Assembly (NCBI RefSeq): GCF_021611515.1
Contig: NZ_CP090960.1
Location: 2,896,001-2,960,000 of the forward strand
Source: Mariluticola halotolerans
GTDB lineage: Bacteria > Pseudomonadota > Alphaproteobacteria > Rhizobiales > Devosiaceae
DNA: 64,000 bases
Reading direction: 5' to 3'
The position numbers were made by a program, and so were the translations under genes. Positions within the stretch are counted from its first letter, which is position 1, and each line of letters begins with the position of its first letter. Positions 46,665 to 55,733 of the stretch are shown here, piece by piece. The notes beneath the pieces are model-generated. The model was not told the origin of the DNA and searched no databases. It was given only the letters and a program-made list of their open reading frames with translations.

Positions 46665-48008
46665 ATGGCGCGGAAATATTTCGGAACCGATGGAATTCGC
46701 GGGCTGGCGAATGGCGAGAAGCTGACACCAGAGCTGGCACTTAAGGTTGGCATGGCGACGGGGCTTGCGTTCCGGCGCGGCGATTATCGGCACCGGGTGG
46801 TGATTGGCAAGGACACGCGACGTTCAGGCTATATGATCGAGGCGGCGCTGCAGGCTGGGTTCACGGCTGTGGGTATGGATGTTTTCCGGCTCGGGCCGAT
46901 GCCGACGCCGGCTGTGGCCATGCTGACCCGGTCATTGCGTGCAGATATCGGGGTGATGATTTCCGCATCCCACAACCCGTTTGACGATAACGGCATCAAG
47001 ATTTTCCGGCCAGATGGCTACAAACTGTCCGATAGCGTTGAGCGCGAGATCGAGGAATTGCTGGAAAGCGATTTGTCGGCGCGGCTGGCGCAGGGACGCG
47101 GCATTGGCCGGGCCAAGCATATTGATGAGGCGGGTACGCGCTATGTTGAATATGCCAAGCGCACCTTGCCACGGAATGTGGATTTTACCGGTCTGCGGAT
47201 CGTGGTCGATTGCGCCAATGGTGCCGCCTACAAAGTGGCACCGGAAGCGCTGTGGGAGCTGGGTGCCGAAGTGTTCCCCATCGGGGTGGATCCCGATGGC
47301 TTCAATATCAATGACAAGGTCGGCTCGACCTCGACAGAGGCCGTGTGCGCCAAGGTCAAGGAATTGCGTGCAGACATTGGTATCGCGCTGGACGGTGATG
47401 CCGACCGGGTGATTATCATCGACGAGAAGGGTGATGTCGTTGACGGCGACCAGTTCATGGCTGTGATCGGCCATTCCTGGGCGCAACGCGGCCTTTTGCA
47501 GGGCGGGGGCATTGTGGCCACCATCATGTCCAATCTCGGGCTTGAACGTTACCTCAATTCAATCGACCTGACGCTTGAGCGGACCCAGGTTGGCGACCGT
47601 TATGTGCTTGAAGCCATGCGTGCCAAGGGCTTCAATGTGGGCGGTGAGCAATCCGGTCATATCATTCTCTCCGACTTCACCACGACCGGCGATGGTCTGG
47701 TCGCAGCGATGCAGTTGCTGACCGTGTTACAGGAACAGAGCCGGCCCGTGTCCGAAGTGTGCAATCGCTTCGAAAAAGTGCCGCAGCTGATGAATAATGT
47801 CCGGTTCCGGCAGGGCAAGCCGCTTGATAACAAGCAGGTCAAGCAGGTGATTGCCGAAGGCAATTCCCGCCTTGAAGGCAAAGGACGGCTGATTATTCGC
47901 GAAAGCGGCACCGAGCCGGTTATCCGGGTTATGGGTGAGGGAGACGACGAGGGATTGGTTGCCGCCATTGTGCGCGATATCGCCAATGCCATCCGTCAGG
48001 TCGCCTGA
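46665..48008 (+). CDS. glmM: Phosphoglucosamine mutase
   Basis: A 447-residue enzyme that converts glucosamine-6-phosphate to glucosamine-1-phosphate for peptidoglycan and [16 protein letters not shown] is the N-terminal signature; the catalytic Ser is in [14 protein letters not shown] (~100), the Mg site is DGDADR, and the sugar-phosphate site is GGEQSGHI. It follows ftsH after a terminator, so it has its own promoter. Confidence 0.96.
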   Translation: MARKYFGTDGIRGLANGEKLTPELALKVGMATGLAFRRGDYRHRVVIGKDTRRSGYMIEAALQAGFTAVGMDVFRLGPMPTPAVAMLTRSLRADIGVMISASHNPFDDNGIKIFRPDGYKLSDSVEREIEELLESDLSARLAQGRGIGRAKHIDEAGTRYVEYAKRTLPRNVDFTGLRIVVDCANGAAYKVAPEALWELGAEVFPIGVDPDGFNINDKVGSTSTEAVCAKVKELRADIGIALDGDADRVIIIDEKGDVVDGDQFMAVIGHSWAQRGLLQGGGIVATIMSNLGLERYLNSIDLTLERTQVGDRYVLEAMRAKGFNVGGEQSGHIILSDFTTTGDGLVAAMQLLTVLQEQSRPVSEVCNRFEKVPQLMNNVRFRQGKPLDNKQVKQVIAEGNSRLEGKGRLIIRESGTEPVIRVMGEGDDEGLVAAIVRDIANAIRQVA

Positions 48009-48039
48009 CCGGCTTTTCTGAAATCGTACATATCTGATG

Positions 48040-48067
48040 AACGCCGCCCGGTTTTGTGCGGCGTTTC
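48040..48067 (+). terminator. Terminator of glmM
   Basis: AACGCCGC (48040-48047) pairs with GCGGCGTT (48058-48065), with a short T run. Confidence 0.7.
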
Positions 48068-48175
48068 TCGTTAGCGAAATCCTTTGCAAAACGTGAAGAA
48101 ATCCTTGCTGAATTGTTAACGCTTTTGATGGCAAAAAGGTTATGGATTTCAGATGATTAGGGTTAAGTCTTTAGG

Positions 48176-48190
48176 TTAAGTGGCCATTAA
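48176..48190. promoter_or_regulatory. CtrA box upstream of an outer-membrane protein gene
   Basis: TTAAGTGGCCATTAA is a perfect TTAA-N7-TTAA, 66 bases upstream of the ATG. A further TTAA lies at 48163-48166. Strong by sequence alone; binding is not shown. Confidence 0.65.
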
Positions 48191-48255
48191 GAATATATCG
48201 GCATAATCCGCTCCTGATCCACCCCAACACGTGGCAAATGCGAAGGAACGAGATA

Positions 48256-48960
48256 ATGCGCAAGCTGAAAGCAGTGGTCATGTTGGCCGTAGCCGCCCTG
48301 CTGGCTGCCCCGGCCTATGCCGCCGACTACCCCCAATATCCGCCGATCGATATTCCCGATCTTCCCCCGGTTGATTATGGACTTGCTGGTTCATTCTACT
48401 TGCGCGGCAGCGTGGGCGGAAATGGCTGGTGGGCCAAGGACGCTGTTTATTGTAACTGTGCGGTCACGACCTTCGACACGCCGGGTTATGGTTACAGTTT
48501 GGGTGTCGGTGTCGGTTATGAAACCGGTGATGGCCTGCGCGCAGACGTCACGATCGATTATCTGAGCAATGGCGGGCTAACCACCGCGAACGGTTACAAA
48601 GTCAACCTGCGTTCGGGTCTCGCCCTTGCCAATATCTATTACGATATTCCGCTTGATGGCGGCTATTCTGCTGAAGGTGGTTTCGGCCTTTATGTCGGTG
48701 CCGGTCTCGGTGTTGCCAAGAATTATTCCGAAGTCATGAACGGCAGTTCCCAATACGCATGGGGTCATTCGCTTGAGGGTGCAGCGGCTCTCATGGCCGG
48801 TGTTTCCTATGATATGGGCAATATGGTCGCCGATTTCGGCTATCGTGGCATCTACATGAACAAGGTCATGAGCCAGCCTGCAAATCTGGGCAATGCCTAC
48901 CTGATCAGCGACAACTTCATTCATGAAGTGCGCGGCACGATGCGTTACCGCTTCAACTAG
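48256..48960 (+). CDS. Outer-membrane beta-barrel protein
   Basis: A 234-residue protein. Signal peptide MRKLKAVVMLAVAALLAAPAYA, then alternating strands rich in Gly and aromatics (YGYSLGVGVGYETGDGL, FGLYVGAGLGVAK) ending in an aromatic/arginine strand (RGTMRYRFN) typical of Omp25/Omp31-like eight-stranded barrels with a terminal Phe-Asn. The ATG at 48256 is preceded by GGAACGAG. A CtrA box precedes it; a terminator follows. Possibly a cell-cycle-controlled surface protein. Confidence 0.82.
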   Translation: MRKLKAVVMLAVAALLAAPAYAADYPQYPPIDIPDLPPVDYGLAGSFYLRGSVGGNGWWAKDAVYCNCAVTTFDTPGYGYSLGVGVGYETGDGLRADVTIDYLSNGGLTTANGYKVNLRSGLALANIYYDIPLDGGYSAEGGFGLYVGAGLGVAKNYSEVMNGSSQYAWGHSLEGAAALMAGVSYDMGNMVADFGYRGIYMNKVMSQPANLGNAYLISDNFIHEVRGTMRYRFN

Positions 48961-48999
48961 GCGGGCACAACGAGCGGCGGACCTGAGATATGGTCCCCT

Positions 49000-49033
49000 G
49001 AAAACGGCGTCCAGAAGGGCGCCGTTTTCTTTT
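49000..49033 (+). terminator. Terminator after the outer-membrane protein
   Basis: GAAAACGGCG (49000-49009) and CGCCGTTTTC (49020-49029) form a 10-bp stem followed by T-rich bases. Confidence 0.88.
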
Positions 49034-49085
49034 GGTATTGTCCAAAAGTGTCTATGCGGTCAGCAATTCAAGGCCCGGCGTCTTA

Positions 49086-50243
49086 CTAGTTTCCTAGTTG
49101 AAAGCGCTCGAAGCGCCCGAGAGCCGCCTCAATGACTGCCTTGTGCCCGATATCGCCCGGGTGGATCCAGTGCCAGGCCTGGATCAGCAATTCATTGTTT
49201 TGCCGGTCGGTTTTGAGGTCGAGTGCTGCAACTATTTTGTCACCAATGAGCACCGGCAGTGTGAAATAGCCCAGCTTGCGCTTTTCCTTGGGCAGATAGG
49301 CTTCAAACAGGTGCTCATAACCAAAGAATGCCTTGGCGCGGGCGCGTTGAATAACAAGCGGGTCAAACGGCGACAGGATGTGCGCCAGCGTTGCTGGCAT
49401 TGTTGGCGTTTCCAGCGTTTGTGGCCGGGTCCAGTAAGTGTCGCGCGCGGGCCCTTCTATGCTGACTTCAACCAGGTCCTTGGCACGGACGCGTTGTTCA
49501 ATGGCTTTGGCAATGCCGGGTTTGGCTTTGGCGTTCAGATAACAGACCGATTGCAGGCTGATGATGCCCTGGGCGCGCAGGGCGCGGTCGATAAGATAGT
49601 GGTTTATCTGTGCGGGTGTTGCGGGCTTTGGTGCCTTGTCCCAACCAAAATGTCGCTCGGTCAGTTCATAGGTTTTGAGCATGCCATCCCGGCGTGCAAT
49701 GACCACTTGTCCGTTGTAAAACGCGGCCTGCAATGCATGTTTGGATGGTTTTTTGGATGCCCAGGGGTGGTCTTTTTCCACCAGCTTGTCATCCTTGATA
49801 TCTGAAATGGCGAGTGGACCATCGTCCTTTATGCGCCGCAGCACCTTGCGCAAATCCCGGGGCGCAACGTTTGCCGCCCAGCCCGTAGGCTGCTTGCGAT
49901 GTTGCTTCATAGCGCCAATGAAGAACGGGAAGTCTTCGATCGCGATGTAACTGAGGGCATGGGTCCAGTACTCAAAAACCGTTTTCGCGTCTGTTTGCGC
50001 GGCATGCAGATCAGTGCGGCGATAGGCGGGGATGCGGGTTTGCAAAATATGATGGTGGCAACGTTCGATGACGTTGATGGTATCAATCTGCACATAGCCA
50101 AGATGGGCGACAGCCTTCTGAACGGCATCTGGTCCGGTGCCAAATGGCTCTTTTTCCGTCAGGCGTTGCGCGTGCAACCAAATCGCGCGCGCTTCAGCCA
50201 AAGGCAGGGATGGCGGAGCGGATGATCGGCGTGCGGTTGGCAT
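49086..50243 (-). CDS. Winged-helix DNA glycosylase, YcaQ/AlkX-like
   Basis: A 385-residue protein of the HTH_42/YcaQ family, DNA glycosylases that unhook interstrand crosslinks. The catalytic QxD occurs in GYVQIDTINVIERCHH, and the C-terminal SPFDPLVIQRARAKAFFGYEH block is conserved. The N-terminus ALAEARAIWLHAQRL-like segment fits the winged helix. It stands alone on the minus strand. Confidence 0.87.
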   Translation of the reverse strand: MPTARRSSAPPSLPLAEARAIWLHAQRLTEKEPFGTGPDAVQKAVAHLGYVQIDTINVIERCHHHILQTRIPAYRRTDLHAAQTDAKTVFEYWTHALSYIAIEDFPFFIGAMKQHRKQPTGWAANVAPRDLRKVLRRIKDDGPLAISDIKDDKLVEKDHPWASKKPSKHALQAAFYNGQVVIARRDGMLKTYELTERHFGWDKAPKPATPAQINHYLIDRALRAQGIISLQSVCYLNAKAKPGIAKAIEQRVRAKDLVEVSIEGPARDTYWTRPQTLETPTMPATLAHILSPFDPLVIQRARAKAFFGYEHLFEAYLPKEKRKLGYFTLPVLIGDKIVAALDLKTDRQNNELLIQAWHWIHPGDIGHKAVIEAALGRFERFQLGN

Positions 50244-50318
50244 GGCAGCATCTATGGTATTGTTGATAGGTCAGGCTTATCTGTTCAGATTCTCGTTTTG
50301 TTCGCAACTTGATCAGTG

Positions 50319-50332
50319 TTGATCCTTGTCAA
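50319..50332. promoter_or_regulatory. FNR/FixK-like box
   Basis: TTGATCCTTGTCAA matches TTGA-N6-TCAA, the FixK/FNR consensus core, 62 bases upstream of a small membrane protein gene. An oxygen- or nitrogen-responsive promoter is inferred. Confidence 0.55.
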
Positions 50333-50394
50333 TGCATATGGCGGATGGATAACTCAACATGAGTTTGCGCAGCATAAAACTGAGGTAAAAGATC

Positions 50395-50562
50395 ATGGAC
50401 AAGGGTGTCAAAGTTACCCAGCACAGCTCCACAGGTATGCTGTGGTTCGTTGGCTGGCTATTCATGATCGGCTTTTTGAAGCTGGGTTTCTGGCAGGGCG
50501 TTTTCGCGTTTGTCGTATGGCCCTATTACATCGGTGTCTATTTCGCTGGCATTGCCGGATAG
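50395..50562 (+). CDS. Small membrane protein of 55 residues, unknown
   Basis: ATG GAC AAG GGT... to TAG at 50562 encodes a 55-residue protein, MDKGVKVTQHSSTGM followed by two hydrophobic spans (residues ~15-30 and ~33-52, ending FAGIAG). A GAGG ribosome site precedes the ATG. Its length is below the usual gene-calling limit. An FNR/FixK-like box lies upstream, so microaerobic expression is inferred. Nothing known matches by eye. Confidence 0.7.
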   Translation: MDKGVKVTQHSSTGMLWFVGWLFMIGFLKLGFWQGVFAFVVWPYYIGVYFAGIAG

Positions 50563-50620
50563 ACAAATGGCTGATTGCAGCGGACAAATGCGATATTGCC
50601 AAACTTTCATTTGACTGTTT

Positions 50621-50690
50621 CCCGCAAGGGGCGTAATCCCCGCAGCGGGCCACCCATCCCCAACGATGGGCGCCTATCTGAAAGGATAGA
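50621..50690 (+). ncRNA. serC-motif RNA in the leader of serC
   Basis: Three consecutive stems precede serC: CCCGC..GCGGG (50621-50649, with an inner GGGG/CCCC), CCCATC (50653-50658) with GATGGG (50665-50670), and CTATCT-GAAA-GGATAG (50674-50689). Position, order and the block CCCATCCCCAACGATGGG match the alphaproteobacterial serC motif described by comparative genomics. The last hairpin holds the GGA ribosome site, so translation control is likely. No ligand is firmly known to me. Confidence 0.75.
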
Positions 50691-50694
50691 TGAC

Positions 50695-51873
50695 ATGACA
50701 GATATGAAAGTGGCTGCGGCTGCTCTTCCGGACACCCGTCCGGCCAATCCCAATTTTTCTTCAGGTCCTTGCGCCAAGCGTCCCGGCTGGACGCCTGATG
50801 TGCTGGTAAATGCGCTTGTGGGCCGTTCCCACCGCGCCAAGCCAGCCAAGGCCCGTATTCAACGCGCCATTGAATTGACGCGTGAATTGCTTGAAGTGCC
50901 CGATGACTATCTCATCGGCATTGTCCCCGCTTCCGATACCGGTGCTGTGGAAATGGCGCTGTGGTCCATGCTTGGTGCCCGTGGCGTCGACATGCTGGCC
51001 TGGGAAAGCTTTGGTTCCGGCTGGGTGACCGATGTGGTCAAACAGCTCAAGCTCGACGATGTGCGCAAGCTTGAAGCCGGTTATGGCGCTTTGCCTGATC
51101 TCAGTGAAGTCGATTTCGCCCGCGACGTGGTGTTCACCTGGAACGGCACGACCTCCGGTGTGCGCGTGCCGAATGCGGACTGGATCCCGGCGGACCGCGA
51201 AGGGCTGACCATATGCGATGCCACTTCGGCGGTATTTGCGCAGGACCTCGATTTCAAAAAGCTCGATGTTGTGACCTTCTCCTGGCAAAAAGTGCTGGGC
51301 GGGGAAGCAGCCCACGGCATTCTCATCCTGTCGCCGCGTGCGGTTGAACGGCTCGAAACCTTCACACCGGACCGGCCCTTGCCGAAGATTTTCCGGCTGA
51401 CCAAGGGTGGCAAGCTGATTGCCGACATCTTCTCCGGCGCGACCATCAACACTGTTTCGATGCTTTGCATTGAAGACGCGGTGGATGCGATGGAATGGGG
51501 TCTGAAAGTTGGTGGTCTTAAAGGGCTGCAGGCCCGGGCCGATGCCAATTTCAAGGCGATCAGCGACTGGGTGGCAAAAACCCCTTGGGTCGATTTCCTG
51601 GCCAAGAACCCGAACGAGCGTTCCAATACGTCGGTGTGTCTTGTCATTGCCGATCCGGTTGTCATGGCACTAGCCGATGATGAGCAGGCAGCTTTTGCCA
51701 AACGGATGGTTTCCCGGCTCGACAAGGAAGGCGTCGCTTACGACATCGGCGCTTATCGCGACGCGCCCTCTGGTTTGCGTATCTGGGCCGGTTCCACCGT
51801 CGAGACTTCGGATCTTGCGGCGCTAACCGCGTGGCTCGACTGGGCCTTCGCCTCGGAAAAGTCCGCGCTTTAA
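50695..51873 (+). CDS. serC: Phosphoserine aminotransferase
   Basis: A 392-residue PLP enzyme of serine synthesis. [13 protein letters not shown] is the N-terminal signature and the PLP Lys is in [14 protein letters not shown] (~198). The ATG at 50695 is directly after the leader hairpin; an alternate ATG at 50704 exists. It is followed by serA with 88 bases between, probably co-transcribed. Confidence 0.95.
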   Translation: MTDMKVAAAALPDTRPANPNFSSGPCAKRPGWTPDVLVNALVGRSHRAKPAKARIQRAIELTRELLEVPDDYLIGIVPASDTGAVEMALWSMLGARGVDMLAWESFGSGWVTDVVKQLKLDDVRKLEAGYGALPDLSEVDFARDVVFTWNGTTSGVRVPNADWIPADREGLTICDATSAVFAQDLDFKKLDVVTFSWQKVLGGEAAHGILILSPRAVERLETFTPDRPLPKIFRLTKGGKLIADIFSGATINTVSMLCIEDAVDAMEWGLKVGGLKGLQARADANFKAISDWVAKTPWVDFLAKNPNERSNTSVCLVIADPVVMALADDEQAAFAKRMVSRLDKEGVAYDIGAYRDAPSGLRIWAGSTVETSDLAALTAWLDWAFASEKSAL

Positions 51874-51961
51874 AACGCAATTTTGTGATGAGCGTCCTCG
51901 CCCCGGCCATTGCGCGGGGTGGGGACCAATCCCCCAAATTTTCAGAATTCAGGAGGCATGA

Positions 51962-53545
51962 ATGCCCAAGGTTCTCGTATCAGACAAACTCAGCCCGACC
52001 GCCGTACAGATCTTCAAGGATAATGGCGTCGAGGTGGATTACCTTCCCGATCTCGGCAAGGACAAGGACAAGCTGATCGAAGTTATCGGTCAGTATGATG
52101 GTCTGGCGATTCGTTCGGCCACCAAGGTCACCGAAAAGGTGCTGGAAGCGGCGACCAATCTCAAGGTGATCGGCCGTGCCGGTATTGGTGTCGACAATGT
52201 CGATATTCCGGCGGCAACGGCGCGTGGCGTGATCGTTATGAACACCCCGTTCGGCAATTCCATTACCACTGCCGAGCATGCGATTTCGCTGATGCTGGCG
52301 CTGGCCCGGCAAATTCCGGAAGCCGATGCCTCGACCCGTGCCTCGAAATGGGAAAAATCGCGCTTCATGGGCGTTGAAGTGACCAACAAGACTTTGGGTC
52401 TGATCGGTTGCGGCAATATCGGCTCCATCGTTGCCGACCGCGCCCAGGGCCTTCGGATGAAGGTTATTGCTTTTGATCCGTTCCTGACGCCGGAGCGGGC
52501 GCTGGATCTCGGGGTGGAAAAGGTTGAACTCGACGAATTGCTGGCCCGGGCTGATTTCATCACCCTGCACACGCCGCTGATCGATGCGACCCGCAATATT
52601 CTTGATGCCAAGGCTTTGGCCAAGACCAAGAAGGGCGTGCGTATTGTCAATTGCGCCCGTGGCGGACTGGTTGATGAAGCGGCCCTCAAGGATGCTCTGG
52701 AAAGCGGCCAGGTTGCCGGGGCGGCGCTTGACGTGTTCATGGAAGAACCGGCCAAGGACAATCCGCTGTTTGATGTCCCCAATGTGATCTGCACACCGCA
52801 TCTTGGTGCCTCGACAACTGAGGCGCAGGAAAATGTGGCTTTGCAGGTGGCCGAGCAGATCTCCGCTTATTTGATGACCGGCGAGATCACCAATGCGCTC
52901 AACTTCCCCTCGATTTCGGCCGAAGAAGCCCCGAAGCTGACCCCGTTCGTCAAACTGGCCGAAATGCTCGGCTCGTTTGCGGGGCAGCTCACCGAGACTG
53001 CAATCAATGGTATTCGCATTGAATATGAGGGCGAGGTTGCCGACCTCAATACCAAGCCGATGACAGCGGCGGCCATTACCGGTGTGCTGAAGCCGCTCCT
53101 CGGTGACGTGAATATGGTTTCTGCGCCGGTTCTGGCCAAGGACCGTGGTATTCAGGTTGAGACGGTCAATCGTGAACAGCAGGGTGCCTATGAGAACTAC
53201 ATCCGGCTGACTGTGATGACCGAGCGGCAGGAGCGCAGTGTGGCCGGTACCGTATTCGCAGGTGGCAAGCCGCGGATCATTCAGGTCAAGGGGATTAACC
53301 TGGAAGCCGAGGTGACCCAGCACATGCTCTACATCACCAACGAAGACAAGCCCGGCTTTATCGGTCGGTTGGGGACTTTGTTGGGTGAGCTGAAGGCAAA
53401 TATCGCCAATTTCAACCTTGGCCGTCTCGATCAGGGGAGCGATGCGATTGCCTTGATCTCCATCGATAGTGAATTGAGTGATGGTGAGTTGAAGCAGGTT
53501 GCCGGGCTGGAAGGCGTCAAGCAGGTCAAAGGCCTGACCTTCTAA
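51962..53545 (+). CDS. serA: D-3-phosphoglycerate dehydrogenase
   Basis: A 527-residue enzyme, the first step of serine synthesis. NAD fold GLIGCGNIGSIVADRAQG, catalytic block NCARGGLVDEAAL, TPHLGAST, and a C-terminal intervening plus ACT domain (HMLYITNEDKPGFIGRLG), so serine feedback is likely. It is the long type typical of alphaproteobacteria. A strong terminator follows. Confidence 0.96.
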   Translation: MPKVLVSDKLSPTAVQIFKDNGVEVDYLPDLGKDKDKLIEVIGQYDGLAIRSATKVTEKVLEAATNLKVIGRAGIGVDNVDIPAATARGVIVMNTPFGNSITTAEHAISLMLALARQIPEADASTRASKWEKSRFMGVEVTNKTLGLIGCGNIGSIVADRAQGLRMKVIAFDPFLTPERALDLGVEKVELDELLARADFITLHTPLIDATRNILDAKALAKTKKGVRIVNCARGGLVDEAALKDALESGQVAGAALDVFMEEPAKDNPLFDVPNVICTPHLGASTTEAQENVALQVAEQISAYLMTGEITNALNFPSISAEEAPKLTPFVKLAEMLGSFAGQLTETAINGIRIEYEGEVADLNTKPMTAAAITGVLKPLLGDVNMVSAPVLAKDRGIQVETVNREQQGAYENYIRLTVMTERQERSVAGTVFAGGKPRIIQVKGINLEAEVTQHMLYITNEDKPGFIGRLGTLLGELKANIANFNLGRLDQGSDAIALISIDSELSDGELKQVAGLEGVKQVKGLTF

Positions 53546-53570
53546 GCGTTGAATGCATCACAAATTTTGA

Positions 53571-53600
53571 AAAAGGCCCCCTTTGTGGGGCCTTTTTTTA
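53571..53600. terminator. Terminator between serA and slyX
   Basis: AAAAGGCCCC (53571-53580) with GGGGCCTTTT (53587-53596), A tract before and T tract after; bidirectional. Confidence 0.92.
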
Positions 53601-53615
53601 TGAGGTGCGTATCGA

Positions 53616-53837
53616 TCAGTAATGCGGCGGGGGCGGTTCCTTTTGCCCAGCCTGATCTACATTGCTCTCAACTTCACGCACCTGATCGGTCAGTCGGGCC
53701 AATTCACGCTTCAGGCTATCAATCAGCTTCCACTGGTCTGTAATCGTGGAATTCAGTTCCTCAATCGTGTGTTCCTGAAATGCCTGGCGCATTTCCAGCT
53801 TCTCAAGGCGTTCCAGCATTGCTTTGGTGTCGGTCAT
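53616..53837 (-). CDS. slyX: SlyX family protein
   Basis: A 73-residue coiled-coil protein (ERLEKLEMRQAFQEHTIEELN...) ending in the typical SlyX tail PPPPHY. Function unknown. A GTG one codon upstream could also start it. Confidence 0.85.
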   Translation of the reverse strand: MTDTKAMLERLEKLEMRQAFQEHTIEELNSTITDQWKLIDSLKRELARLTDQVREVESNVDQAGQKEPPPPHY

Positions 53838-53869
53838 CACAAGATCTTTCTTCAGGCGGTATTTTGGCG

Positions 53870-54607
53870 CTAGAACAGGCTGCGGCGCAACAAGTTAAGC
53901 CCCATCACAAGGAATACAATCAGCACGACTGTGCGAAAGCGCTCGGTGTTGAGCTTGCGGCGCAATAACTCACCAAACGTGAATCCTAGAAGACTGGGTA
54001 TTATCAGGAGTGCCGAGAGCTTTGTGGTTTCGGTGTCCAGAAGACCATTGAAGAAATAGCCCACGAGAAGTGGCAGGCTGCCGGCAAGAAACAGCACGCC
54101 TGAAGCACGGACGAACTCATCCTTATCAAGTCGTCGGGCCAGAAAGTATATCACCATCGGGGGAGCCCAAATGGCTGTCAGTCCGCCAAAAATACCGGAG
54201 AAGGTGCCGCCTATGATTTGACCGATTCGATCGTATTTTTCTGGAAGGAAAGGGGGCGTGAAGGCAAGGCTGGTCAGTGCGAATAGGACTATGATGAACC
54301 CCAGGGCCGTTGCGATGAGTTCGGTGGGGACACGTGTGGCGACGAGCGATGTTCCCAGAAGAACGACAGCCAGACAGAGGGCGAAGCGCCAATAGCGTTT
54401 GATGGCCGCAATCACGTCACCGGAGCGAAATACCTGCCATGCGTTGCTGGCCACGATCGGCAACACGGAAATGGTAACGGCAAACCGGGGATCGGTGAAT
54501 TGCGAAAGAATGCCGATAGCCGTGATCGGCAGCCCCATGCCCACGGTGCCTTTTACTGTTCCGGCCAGCAGGAATGTACCAAGGGCCAAAAGCAGGAACA
54601 TATCCAT
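53870..54607 (-). CDS. TSUP family (TauE/SafE-like) membrane transporter
   Basis: A 245-residue protein with about eight spans; GTVKGTVGMGLPITAIGIL and GGTFSGIFGGLTAIWAPP are the paired family motifs. It exports an organic or sulfur anion by family. Its start overlaps the stop of the EamA gene by one base, so it is the second gene of that pair. Distinct from the TSUP gene at 9.3 kb. Confidence 0.86.
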   Translation of the reverse strand: MDMFLLLALGTFLLAGTVKGTVGMGLPITAIGILSQFTDPRFAVTISVLPIVASNAWQVFRSGDVIAAIKRYWRFALCLAVVLLGTSLVATRVPTELIATALGFIIVLFALTSLAFTPPFLPEKYDRIGQIIGGTFSGIFGGLTAIWAPPMVIYFLARRLDKDEFVRASGVLFLAGSLPLLVGYFFNGLLDTETTKLSALLIIPSLLGFTFGELLRRKLNTERFRTVVLIVFLVMGLNLLRRSLF

Positions 54608-55563
54608 CAGCGGGGCCGTCGCAACACGGCGTATTCTGCCAGTACGATTCCGGCAATAACAAGTATGGAAGCGATGACGTGGTAGGCCTCGAAGCTTTCA
54701 CCAATGATAATAACAGACAGAATTGTGCCAAAAACCGGCAAGAGGTTGATGAAGATGGAAGCGCGGTTGGGGCCAACAAGCTCAACGCCGCGTGCATAAC
54801 AGAGCTGGGCGACGATTGAGGGGAAGATCATCACATAGAGTATGCAGCCCCAGCCCCGAAGCGTCGTTTGCGGGATTTCCTGGACCAGATTTTCAAATCC
54901 TCCCCCAATCAGCAGAACAAAAACCAATGATGCAAGAAGGGCGGCGGCCGCAGTCACCAGAATGAAGCTGAGCCAGTGGATATCCGGGCGATATTTCAAC
55001 ATAAGCGAATAGGCGGCATAGAGCAGGCACGCCAAAAGCACCATGCCGTCTCCGATATTCACATCCAGGGCCAGAATGCGCAGTGGTTCGCCGCGGGTGG
55101 CAACCCATACGACGCCGATAATGGTGAGGACCAGGCCGGCAATCTGCAGCGCCTTTGCGCGAACACGGAAAATCAGGAAATTGGCCAGCAAGACGACGAC
55201 GGGAATCGCTGCTTGTTCAATTGATGCATTGACCGCTGCCGTAAAGTAGGCGGAGTTGTACATCAGAATATTGAAGGTCGCGAAGCCGAGAACGCCGTAT
55301 AGCGAAAGCATGGGCAGGGCCGGCCGGATTTTAGGCCAGTCGCGCCGCAGATGTGGCACACCGATTGTAAGGACAATCAATGTTGCGCCAAGCCAGCGGC
55401 CTACCAGCAGGAGATATGGGTCAACGTGACCGACTGCCAGTTTTCCGGCGACAATATTAGCACCCCAGAACAGGGGAGCGAATACCAACAAAAGGTACGG
55501 ATGTGAGATAAGCGATGCGGGATTTTCGCTATCAGGCAGGTTGATTGGTGGAATCTTTGTCAT
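54607..55563 (-). CDS. EamA-family DMT transporter
   Basis: A 318-residue protein with ten spans in two EamA repeats (WGANIVAGKLAVGHVDPYL; then DGMVLLACLLYAAYSLMLK). The ATG at 55563 is chosen; the upstream in-frame part is not like the family. A metabolite exporter by family. Divergent from purA. Confidence 0.87.
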   Translation of the reverse strand: MTKIPPINLPDSENPASLISHPYLLLVFAPLFWGANIVAGKLAVGHVDPYLLLVGRWLGATLIVLTIGVPHLRRDWPKIRPALPMLSLYGVLGFATFNILMYNSAYFTAAVNASIEQAAIPVVVLLANFLIFRVRAKALQIAGLVLTIIGVVWVATRGEPLRILALDVNIGDGMVLLACLLYAAYSLMLKYRPDIHWLSFILVTAAAALLASLVFVLLIGGGFENLVQEIPQTTLRGWGCILYVMIFPSIVAQLCYARGVELVGPNRASIFINLLPVFGTILSVIIIGESFEAYHVIASILVIAGIVLAEYAVLRRPR

Positions 55564-55733
55564 TCTTGCACTTGTGCTGTATGGGTTCGTGGACTTATCA
55601 GCAATTTGCCCCAGCACAAACCGCTATCAGTGGGATGTGTCAGTTGGGCAATATATATCGGGTTCTGTCTACACCTTGTTTGCCTGGCTTTGGGGGCCAG
55701 GGTGCAGGGGTGTGTGTCATTGGGGTTATTTGA

